Source of the DNA: Endozoicomonas numazuensis
GTDB lineage: Bacteria > Pseudomonadota > Gammaproteobacteria > Pseudomonadales > Endozoicomonadaceae
Direction of reading: 5' to 3'
Assembly (NCBI RefSeq): GCF_000722635.1
Contig: NZ_JOKH01000005.1
Location: 176,463-240,462, forward strand
Length of the DNA stretch: 64,000 nucleotides
Position numbers and translations under genes: made by a program. Shown here piece by piece: positions 8,737-17,011 of the stretch; the first letter of the stretch is position 1; every line of letters begins with the position of its first letter. The notes beneath the pieces were generated by a model. It saw nothing but the letters and a program-made list of their open reading frames with translations, ran no database searches and had not been told where the DNA came from.

Positions 8737-9126
8737 ATGTTTCGAGTGTTGTTGGCATTGGTTGGTCTGCTGTCCCTGGCCGCAGGTGTTCTGGGCATAG
8801 TGTTGCCATTGTTGCCAACAACACCTTTCCTGTTGCTATCTGCTTTTTGTTTCGCCCGCTCCAGTCAGCGACTTCACCACTGGCTCATGAATCATCGTCA
8901 CTTCGGTACATTGCTCAGCAACTGGGAAAAGCATCGTGGCATGAAAGCCAGTCACAAGCGTCGCGCTATCCTTTTTACTGTTCTGAGTTTCATGCTCAGT
9001 ATTGCCCTTTCTCCTCTATGGGAGGTTCGGGTTTTTCTAATCTTCATGGCCATCTGTGTGCTGACGGGCATGTCCAGAATTGCCGTGATTCCTGATGAGC
9101 AGGAAAGCCGCAGTCTGACTACCTGA
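8737..9126 (+). CDS. ybaN: YbaN/DUF454-family small inner-membrane protein
   Basis: This 129-residue protein has the DUF454 pattern: an N-terminal hydrophobic hairpin with GIVLPLLPTTPFLLLSAFCFARSS, a polar middle (LHHWLMNH..FG..L.NWE...G), and a second hydrophobic pair. Its start directly abuts the stop of the SDR gene. Related genes often sit in iron or heme loci, but the function is unknown. The 3' end overlaps the convergent giant gene by 8 bases, so the two transcripts must run into each other. Confidence 0.85.
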   Translation: MFRVLLALVGLLSLAAGVLGIVLPLLPTTPFLLLSAFCFARSSQRLHHWLMNHRHFGTLLSNWEKHRGMKASHKRRAILFTVLSFMLSIALSPLWEVRVFLIFMAICVLTGMSRIAVIPDEQESRSLTT

Positions 9127-12100
9127 TATTGTCTATTCCCTCCATAGGTGCTCTGCATTTATGACAGGGCACGGGGTCATTGGGATGGGCTCGATTGTGG
9201 TTATCCAGAAGCTTTTGCAGGCAGCCGTTACACATAGCATGCCCACAAGGCATTAGTCGTACATCACTGATCTTATCCATACAGATAGGACAAATCATGT
9301 CATGTGCCATTTCAAGAGAGGCTTTGGCAAAAGCCTGACAGAGCTGTTTTGCGTTAATCCTGCCTTTTAATAGCTGATTTGCTGAATCACCAAGATAACT
9401 GTGCATCTCTTTCAAAACAGTTTGCCCGAGTTGCTGCAGTACCGCTGCCGGAATTTCAGGTTGCTGTTTCTTGTAACAGTCTTTTATAAACTCAATCAAT
9501 TGTCCTACAGAGTAAGAGAGTGGCTGTGGAAGATAAAAGGGGCGAATGTAGGGGCATCCCGGGTTGAGAGCCTGATGGGCATGCCAGGGATTCACCAGTC
9601 CCAGGTAGGGGGTGATATTCAGCTGGCATTGAGGACATTCAACTTGCCGGTTCTCCTGATTGTAATGGAAACCAGCCAGTGCCAGATCGTTTACGTTGAT
9701 GCACCTGTGGCTGTTGAGCAGTGAAGTTCGCCGTAACTCCAGATCTGCTTCATTAACAGGGTGGTGAAGCATCTGGTTCATAACGGATGAAGTACAAAAA
9801 TCGGTTTTGTCGTTTTGGCTGGATTCCGGGCATACAAGACAATGGTTCAGCAAAGGAGCCTTGTGCACCTCGTTACAGCCAGTGCAATACCATTGGTGTC
9901 CATACCCCATAACCTGTTGCAGGAGCGACAATGGAGTGAGTACCAACGGGTGGTTTGGGTGGTTGGGTATATAAAGTGCTGAAGAGGCAGTACCGGGACT
10001 AAGCGATAATGTTGGATGAGGATTGGCCGCAATGATAGAACCCAGAGAGTCGTCATGCATAGGTTTCAGGAAGTGTAATAGTGCAGCCGCTATAGGCTCA
10101 GGCAACAAGTGGTGGCTCAGGATAAGAGACATATCCGCTGCTGTCACCTGACTCGGAGCAAGGAAAACCTCGCTACCAGCCAGTACGGATAAACCTAAAG
10201 TCAAAGTATTGAGAGCACTCTTTGCCGGTAACGTTTGGTGATAGAGAATACCTGCCGTTTCAACCCCTTTATCATTTTTAAACCTGACCAGCTGCGAGGC
10301 ATTAAAGTCCGGATAAGTGCCTCGTCTGCTCAAACTTTGCAGCAGTGCGCTGAGTTGAATCAGATATCGTGCCCGGTGTGTATCTGGCCAGTGTACTGAA
10401 TTTTGTACTACTGCCAGAGGCTTGCTGCGCTTCAGATAGGTTTCAGTTTCCTCTGCATGTTGAGGCCGTTGAGGGGCATTGCAGGTATGCAGGGCTATTT
10501 TCCGTGTTCTAGCTCCCAGTGTATAAGTCGCAGAAGTAGACAGGCTGCATTCTTCACTAATAATATCTCCCTGGCTGTGTTGCCAGACCAGCGTTACTTT
10601 AAGAGCCTGATCAGGGTCTGTTACCTGCACTGCCAGTGAACTGTCAGAGTCATAGGTTGTCAGCAGTGGGTTCTCCAGGTTCAGTTGCTGATGAGCGGTC
10701 AGTTGTCTGATGACTCTCTGAAGCAGGAACTTTTGATTCCAGCTCAGTAAATCATCATCAGCATTATGGTTTAGCTCTGGAACCAGATTGTGTTTGCTCC
10801 AGCTGTGTTGCTCCAGCGTTGTCAGAGTGCCTGAAGTTGAACAGCCCGGCTCCCGGCACTGGTAAAGAATGTTGTTGGCTTTTTCCGCTTCAGACTCTTG
10901 ATCGGTATAAGGCAAATGACTCTGCTCAACGTTACTTTCACAGTAGGGGCAATGGGTGCCCGCATTGTCCTGAATGACAATGTTTATACAATCAAGACAC
11001 AAGGTGGTTTCACAGCATTCTGTTTTTTTGGGTGACTTTAAAACTCGATTGCAATGCTGACACTGGACTGATTTTTCCTTGGCCTTTCCCTTGTTAATAA
11101 TGGCAATGGGGACGATCAGAGGCATATCCGTATCAAGCCAGTGAGGGTTCTCTCTGACGTTTTCCACCATCTGCCGATAGTGCTGAGACATGAGTTGTTG
11201 AGGAGGTTGATAGTGCCACTGATGAATCAGTCGAGCCAAAGCCTGTCGGAACTGGTAGCGAGAAGCAGGCAGGATTTCATGGGTTCTGATCAGGCCTGTG
11301 ACCCACTCCATATTTTGTGCAATCTGCATCGACTGGCCATGATGGAGATGATGGCCACTGAATCCCCCCAATAAACCTCGCGCTAACTCAGTGGCAAGAG
11401 GAGCAGGGTCAGGATCTGTCTGTAGGCTGGTATAGAGAACAAATTGCAGATAAGGAATATTTTGATTAATAGTCCCGGTTTCCAGATGAACAGAAACATT
11501 GTCAGGCATCGGTTGGACTTTTTGCAGGTCAGTCACAGCATTTTCTATCTGTTCAATGAGTTCAGGTAAATCATGTGGTAGTTGATCCAGAGAGATACCC
11601 CACCATGCCTGTATTTCTCCATCATAGGGCACATGGCTAAGCAGTCCGGAATAAGCAGGGTGGCCGGAAATGGTTAAAGTATCGTGGATAAAAGGTTCTG
11701 TCGCAGAGTAAACGTGGTTTCTGAGCCTTTGGTTCAGGGCTTCAATCAAGAGAGCGGGTTCGGCAATGCCATAAAGGTTGCCCAGGCTTCTGTCTATTTT
11801 CGGGTAAACAAGGTTCAACGGTACCCACTCCAATACTTCCACCTTGTGTCGAAGACGCTGATTGATGTGAGTTCTTAGAGTAGAGGTCAGCAGTAATGAC
11901 GACTCAAGTTGTGTGCTACCTATGGGGAAATGCAGTAAGCGGCTAATCAGCCTAAGCCCCGAATGACTAAAGATAACACCTAAAGCCCTGGGGTCCAGAA
12001 GGCGGCCATTTTGCTGGAGGAAAGAGTTCAGGGTCTCCTTTAGACGATCGTTGTCATCTTTTCTACGGGACGCTTTACCAAGGGTTTTCGAGTCCAAACC

Positions 12101-15100
12101 GAGAAAATATCCGGTGATAGCCCAATACTTCGTCAGGTTATGTCGATTTGCCAGATGAACAATACATTCAATGAGCGTTTGGGCTGGGTCTTCGCGTTCT
12201 GAATCCGGAGCCAGAATTCTACAGGATTCCAGAGAGTGATGTAGAAGGCTGGGTATAGTGGCTGGGTGTCGCTCCTGTATTGCTGAAACCACGGGTAGCC
12301 AGTCAGGCAGGTCTGCCGTCTGCCATTGAGCCTTCTTACGGTCTTCGAGCTCCTGTATGTCCAGAAGCCCCGGGTATTGTTGTAAAAACTGAGCGTATTG
12401 GTAGACGAGCGATTGAGTTTCCATGGTCGTTGATGGTGGGAGTAAAGGCTCTACCAGATTGTGGGTCAGCAGTTTATGAATCAGAGGCATATCGGCTTGT
12501 CCAGCAGCCTGAATCATTAGAGTGCGCGAAATAGCTTTTCCGGAGAACAGGGCTTTCAGTAAATTCTGTAGATTGTTTTGATGCTGCTGATAAGCATGGG
12601 CAATATGTTCAGGCTGACTGCCTGTTAACCAGGCTAACAACAGCCACTTTTCCGGAATCGTATCTTGTTGAGCCAGCCAGTCCAGATCCTGTTTGGTCAT
12701 GCTTCCTTTCAACCAATTATTCTGGTCAAACTTTCCAGAGCACAGTACCAGAAAGTCAGGAATGTGCTGTAGGGCTACAGATGGCGTGACTTGATTGTTT
12801 TTACGACAGTTCTGGTGAGCATTCAGCCAGTGTATGAGAGTCAGATCTTCCCAGACGTGTCGAGTATGGCCAAATGTGATCTGACAGTGTGGGCAAAACA
12901 AATACTGTGTATTACAGCTCATCCCAGCGACAGCCAAGGTGTCAGGATGGCAATGCAAGGGAAAGGTGCAAAGAGCTTCTGGTGTGATTGAAGGTGAACC
13001 TTCTATGAAATGACTGACCGAAGAAAATTCAACCGACTGCAGGTTGTGGTGCAGGTTCTCAAGTATTCTGGTTAAAAACGGCAGTAATTGTTGGGTTGTT
13101 AGCGAAGGAGATAGGGTTGTTGAAGGTAACCAGTGCGCCATATTCATCAGTTCCAGAATGGGTCTGAGGTAATAAGGCAGTAATTTCAGACAATTTTTCT
13201 CCAGAAAGCTGATGCTGTGAGCCATTTGGGGGTATTTGCTTTCTGGGAGTGGTTGGCCTGTCATCACTTCCAGAACTAATTGAGAAAAAGCTCCGGGGCT
13301 GAAGTCTTGAGCCATTCCTGGTTCAAGCAGAATACCGGGTGCCGTTAATTCCGGATCATAAGCAATCAGGTGTTGTAGGTGGAGTGGTCGTTGAAACGAA
13401 GGGTTATCCTGAATCAGCTTGATCAATTCCAGCAAATATCCAACACGATTCTTCAAGGGCCAGACCTTAAAGTCATTGAGTAGTGTTGTCAGAGTCTTCC
13501 AGCCAGCTTTTACGTTAAAAAAAGCGACAGTCGATGGATAATTACCATCATGCTGTGAACTGTGGGCGTAATAAGCGCCGGGCTCACCTCCTTGTGAAGA
13601 AACGACAGATATGCTCATATCCTGCATAAGAGGGCCTGACCTTTGCAGCAAGGGAATAGGGGCGTTGGGCAGTAGCGAGTGGAATAGATTCTGCTCATTT
13701 GAGTGCACCATAAAATATTGAGGAAGAGCACCGGGAAGTAACGTTCTCAGGTGGTCAGGGTGGGTGAATCTCAAGATGAGGAAGTGTTCAGTACTTAGCT
13801 GGTCCAGCATGGACTGGGCGGGCAACTGTGTTACAGATGATGGGTAGAGCCATTGGTGTATCAGCTTTCTGTAAGTTCGATGAGGGTACACAGCCTCTGC
13901 ATACCACTCATTCTCTTGATGCTCATACTCTGAAAAGGCTCTTGATAGCCCCGCGAATTTATGAGCGTATTGGCTTTCTTTTGTGGTCTCTAACTGGAAA
14001 AACATGGAAATAAAAGTGGACAGGTAGGTGCTTGGAGTGTCTCTATCAAGCTGCTTGTTGGCCTCTAGTGCAGAGCTGAAAAGCAGTGACGCTTCGGCAG
14101 AAGAAATCGGTGATTGCAACAGCCATTCCAGTAACAGTTGTTTCAGGTTACTGCGGATATCCAGAGTATGTGGTGAGGACTGTGGGACAGAATAAATGAC
14201 CAGTTGGCTGGCTTCAGTGTCTGATTCCAGCCACATGCCCTGAAGAATAACATTGGCTTGTTGGCCCTCGGCAATTCTTTGCAAAGTATGAAGGGCGTTG
14301 GCCACTACGCTGAAGAATATCATGGCTTCACTGAGTAAACGACGCTGACGTTCTGAAGGGATCAAGGTACCCATGTATCGGCTGCCCAGAGGTAATCTAC
14401 TTGAATAAGCCGGATCCACTTCCTCACTAACAGACGGTGGGTAGTACAGAAATCGGTTAAAAAGGTTGGCTGATCGCTCCGGGTTTGCAAAAAACGCGTC
14501 GTTTAGAACAGATCGCCAGGTGTCCGGAAAGTGTCCAGCCACTAATTGATCGATATAGGTATTCAAAACGTTTTGCAATAAAAGTACTTTTGCGATGCCT
14601 ATTTGATAGTGATTAAAAGGACCTGATAGCATCAGCTCTGCTGGCGTTCGATAAGTTATGTTTGCGAATAAGGATCTTATTGGAAGTCTTCTGGCTTTGT
14701 CCGAAGGGGGGAAACGGATCAGCATTTCTGAAACAGAAACATCGCGAGGGTAGTCGGGTAATTGCAGGATACTGGCAACGATTCCCATACCGCTTTCCCG
14801 CAGAACCAGAGAAAGTTCCAGTGGATCTATAAAGCCATCTCTGAGTTGGAGGGCTTCTTTAAATACAGCATGAATGACGGAGTGCCATTCCCCCTGTATT
14901 TTACGGACGCCTGTCTCAAAGGACTTGAATAACTCCAGAACGTTTGCTGAAAGACCCAGATTATAAGCTAGCAGAGGCCAGTATTCGTACAGGTCGTGCA
15001 GACCAATTAGGTGAATGACGGCATCAATCAATTGCCGGGAAGGTGATGCATTGTCATCCAGTTCCATCTCTAGATAATCGGTGACGATCTTCAGGTGTGG

Positions 15101-16957
15101 ATCAAATAAAGGGGTGGATATCATCAAGGATTCCAGAAAGTTAATCTGTGTCAGATACCAATGAGCTGTTTCCAGACATTCAGTCGCCTGAGCTGAACCC
15201 TCTAGAATTTTTGGACATTGATAAATGACCAACCTGAAAAAATTGATGTGTCTTCTCAGTTTTGTACAACGAGGCGTTTTGTTACCAAAGTGATTACACA
15301 GAGCCGTTACTATTCCGGAGGGTTTAATTCGGGCTCCTGATCCGGGGGAATAGATCCCCAGCTGTTCAATAAAACTGAAAAGGTCGTGGAAAGTGTCGGA
15401 AGGCAGCATTTCACTCGCACTGTTCTTTAACCATTTCATGCCGAGTCGAGCAGGTGTTTCACGGGATACCTCCTCGTTGGCTTCAGGAAGATCAATGCCT
15501 GTCAGGAAAAAGAAAATAACCCAGAGGTGTCTGGCTACCTGGGACATCGCCTGCAGCTCAGGATGATTGACGCGACTCACTTCCATGGATTGAGCTAACT
15601 TATTGAAATCGGGCAGCTTGGCAGTGTCAATCGGCACTACTCTGGGTGAGGGATTATCGGGTTTTGCTTCAGGTGGTGAGTCGTCTCTGTTTTGGGGGGA
15701 CGCTTCCAGAGACGGGGGGGGCGAAGCTTTGTTTTGATTCTTGCCTTTCTTCTTTCTCTTGGGTGCCATCCAGATCTTTTTCAATACTTCTTCAATACTG
15801 ATCCCGGCAGAATGGAATGGCTGTGCTCTTGAGCCCAGAACCTGCCAGTTTTTAGACCACCGTTTTCGCCAATATGCGTTGCCATCACTTTTGCTGAAGC
15901 CATTGGCATCACACCAGTCCCGATAGGATGAATTTCCTGAAGTGCTCTGTGGCAGAGCATAACCATTTCTGTATACCTCAGGCGCTATTCTGGGAAAAAG
16001 CGGACCGTTGATAAACGCATCCAGTTCAGCTTCGAAGGCAATACTGAGTTGTCGGTAGTATTCACTGGCGGTGATGCTGGTAATAGAACCATCAGGCCAT
16101 CTCAACAGGTAAACCGTTTCTCCTTCAACCTCTGCAATCGCGACTAACAGTCCCATCCCGTAGAACAACTGAGCCGGAGTATCTGAAGGATAGGTCTGAT
16201 CCATCTGTAACTGGGGGATATCCGTTTGTGGGGGCAGGTAGAACATTAAATCATCGTAGTGATCGACGATTAAATCTGATTCCAGCGACAACGATCGAAG
16301 AAGCGCATCTGTCTCCTCCCTTACGCTGTAAATAAACGGACGCTGATGTTTAAAGCGCAGAATCATTCTTATCTTTGGCTTCCTGAACTCTATGAGGTAA
16401 GGCTCAGCACTCTGATCGCTATCTGCTAATGGAATCTCCAGCATTTTGTTCTGGGTGTCTTCCGGAGTGAGATGATCCGGATCAGGATCATTACCCGGTG
16501 GGTAAGGCTCATGAATAATGTAGTGTTTTTCTGTGGAGTTATTGAGTGAAAGGTATTCATACTCAGCAAATAGAGGGCTTGGAACCAGAGGCTTGTCGGG
16601 TAAATAAATCGTAGACACTTCGTCGTTTATATGAAGAGTCAGGTTCTTTATGCAGTTGTAGTGAATGATAGGAGGTCGTTCTGGAACCAGAAAATACCTC
16701 ACCTGCTTTCCCGGAGGCGTGGATTGCGGAAAAGGTTCTGGAAGTGTCCGCTGAGGATCAGTCTGGTTCTGAATCGATGGAGCCTTCTGTATTTGTTGCC
16801 ATGGAGCCTTCTGTATTTGTTGCCATTGATGGGTGGCAATCACCAGACTGATCACGGATTCCAATGCATGGACAGATTCTGAAGTAAAACTCAGGAAGAG
16901 CAGTAATCCCCGAAGAAATAGAATAATTTTTATCTGCCAGTAGTTGGCTGCTTTCAT
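9119..16957 (-). CDS. Giant secreted-type protein with BIR, two RING, TRAF-like and death-like modules
   Basis: This 2,612-residue protein starts with a likely signal peptide (residues 1-31, Ala-rich end). Modules in order: a Lys/Pro-rich low-complexity stretch (about 395-445); a death-domain-like module around Trp660 (about 645-732); a degenerate BIR-like zinc site (LAVAGM then Cys1355, Cys1358, His1376 or 1381, Cys1384); a second death-like module around Trp1612 (about 1595-1676); a C4C4 RING (Cys1966, 1969, 1981, 1982, 1987, 1990, 2003, 2006) spaced like RBBP6; a TRAF-like finger (Cys2034, Cys2039, His2051, His2056); a zinc ribbon (2358-2376); a BIR (LALAGF then Cys2441, Cys2444, His2461, Cys2468, exactly Cx2Cx16Hx6C); and a C-terminal C3HC4 RING (Cys2556-Cys2601). 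BIR plus C-terminal RING is the layout of animal inhibitor-of-apoptosis proteins. I infer a host-directed E3-ligase-like or anti-apoptotic factor; no enzyme activity can be shown from sequence. Confidence 0.85.
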   Translation of the reverse strand: MKAANYWQIKIILFLRGLLLFLSFTSESVHALESVISLVIATHQWQQIQKAPWQQIQKAPSIQNQTDPQRTLPEPFPQSTPPGKQVRYFLVPERPPIIHYNCIKNLTLHINDEVSTIYLPDKPLVPSPLFAEYEYLSLNNSTEKHYIIHEPYPPGNDPDPDHLTPEDTQNKMLEIPLADSDQSAEPYLIEFRKPKIRMILRFKHQRPFIYSVREETDALLRSLSLESDLIVDHYDDLMFYLPPQTDIPQLQMDQTYPSDTPAQLFYGMGLLVAIAEVEGETVYLLRWPDGSITSITASEYYRQLSIAFEAELDAFINGPLFPRIAPEVYRNGYALPQSTSGNSSYRDWCDANGFSKSDGNAYWRKRWSKNWQVLGSRAQPFHSAGISIEEVLKKIWMAPKRKKKGKNQNKASPPPSLEASPQNRDDSPPEAKPDNPSPRVVPIDTAKLPDFNKLAQSMEVSRVNHPELQAMSQVARHLWVIFFFLTGIDLPEANEEVSRETPARLGMKWLKNSASEMLPSDTFHDLFSFIEQLGIYSPGSGARIKPSGIVTALCNHFGNKTPRCTKLRRHINFFRLVIYQCPKILEGSAQATECLETAHWYLTQINFLESLMISTPLFDPHLKIVTDYLEMELDDNASPSRQLIDAVIHLIGLHDLYEYWPLLAYNLGLSANVLELFKSFETGVRKIQGEWHSVIHAVFKEALQLRDGFIDPLELSLVLRESGMGIVASILQLPDYPRDVSVSEMLIRFPPSDKARRLPIRSLFANITYRTPAELMLSGPFNHYQIGIAKVLLLQNVLNTYIDQLVAGHFPDTWRSVLNDAFFANPERSANLFNRFLYYPPSVSEEVDPAYSSRLPLGSRYMGTLIPSERQRRLLSEAMIFFSVVANALHTLQRIAEGQQANVILQGMWLESDTEASQLVIYSVPQSSPHTLDIRSNLKQLLLEWLLQSPISSAEASLLFSSALEANKQLDRDTPSTYLSTFISMFFQLETTKESQYAHKFAGLSRAFSEYEHQENEWYAEAVYPHRTYRKLIHQWLYPSSVTQLPAQSMLDQLSTEHFLILRFTHPDHLRTLLPGALPQYFMVHSNEQNLFHSLLPNAPIPLLQRSGPLMQDMSISVVSSQGGEPGAYYAHSSQHDGNYPSTVAFFNVKAGWKTLTTLLNDFKVWPLKNRVGYLLELIKLIQDNPSFQRPLHLQHLIAYDPELTAPGILLEPGMAQDFSPGAFSQLVLEVMTGQPLPESKYPQMAHSISFLEKNCLKLLPYYLRPILELMNMAHWLPSTTLSPSLTTQQLLPFLTRILENLHHNLQSVEFSSVSHFIEGSPSITPEALCTFPLHCHPDTLAVAGMSCNTQYLFCPHCQITFGHTRHVWEDLTLIHWLNAHQNCRKNNQVTPSVALQHIPDFLVLCSGKFDQNNWLKGSMTKQDLDWLAQQDTIPEKWLLLAWLTGSQPEHIAHAYQQHQNNLQNLLKALFSGKAISRTLMIQAAGQADMPLIHKLLTHNLVEPLLPPSTTMETQSLVYQYAQFLQQYPGLLDIQELEDRKKAQWQTADLPDWLPVVSAIQERHPATIPSLLHHSLESCRILAPDSEREDPAQTLIECIVHLANRHNLTKYWAITGYFLGLDSKTLGKASRRKDDNDRLKETLNSFLQQNGRLLDPRALGVIFSHSGLRLISRLLHFPIGSTQLESSLLLTSTLRTHINQRLRHKVEVLEWVPLNLVYPKIDRSLGNLYGIAEPALLIEALNQRLRNHVYSATEPFIHDTLTISGHPAYSGLLSHVPYDGEIQAWWGISLDQLPHDLPELIEQIENAVTDLQKVQPMPDNVSVHLETGTINQNIPYLQFVLYTSLQTDPDPAPLATELARGLLGGFSGHHLHHGQSMQIAQNMEWVTGLIRTHEILPASRYQFRQALARLIHQWHYQPPQQLMSQHYRQMVENVRENPHWLDTDMPLIVPIAIINKGKAKEKSVQCQHCNRVLKSPKKTECCETTLCLDCINIVIQDNAGTHCPYCESNVEQSHLPYTDQESEAEKANNILYQCREPGCSTSGTLTTLEQHSWSKHNLVPELNHNADDDLLSWNQKFLLQRVIRQLTAHQQLNLENPLLTTYDSDSSLAVQVTDPDQALKVTLVWQHSQGDIISEECSLSTSATYTLGARTRKIALHTCNAPQRPQHAEETETYLKRSKPLAVVQNSVHWPDTHRARYLIQLSALLQSLSRRGTYPDFNASQLVRFKNDKGVETAGILYHQTLPAKSALNTLTLGLSVLAGSEVFLAPSQVTAADMSLILSHHLLPEPIAAALLHFLKPMHDDSLGSIIAANPHPTLSLSPGTASSALYIPNHPNHPLVLTPLSLLQQVMGYGHQWYCTGCNEVHKAPLLNHCLVCPESSQNDKTDFCTSSVMNQMLHHPVNEADLELRRTSLLNSHRCINVNDLALAGFHYNQENRQVECPQCQLNITPYLGLVNPWHAHQALNPGCPYIRPFYLPQPLSYSVGQLIEFIKDCYKKQQPEIPAAVLQQLGQTVLKEMHSYLGDSANQLLKGRINAKQLCQAFAKASLEMAHDMICPICMDKISDVRLMPCGHAMCNGCLQKLLDNHNRAHPNDPVPCHKCRAPMEGIDNIR
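16777..16824. repeat. Two perfect tandem 24-bp repeats inside the giant gene
   Basis: The 24-base unit atggagccttctgtatttg (plus five more bases) occurs twice in direct succession. On the coding (minus) strand it encodes WQQIQKAP twice, just after the signal peptide (about residues 45-60). Being a whole number of codons, copy changes would keep the frame, so length variation between strains is possible. Confidence 0.9.
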
Positions 16958-17011
16958 TCAGTTCCATCCTGAATGTCTCTGTTACGAATGCAAATAAACA
17001 GGGGGTAAGGG

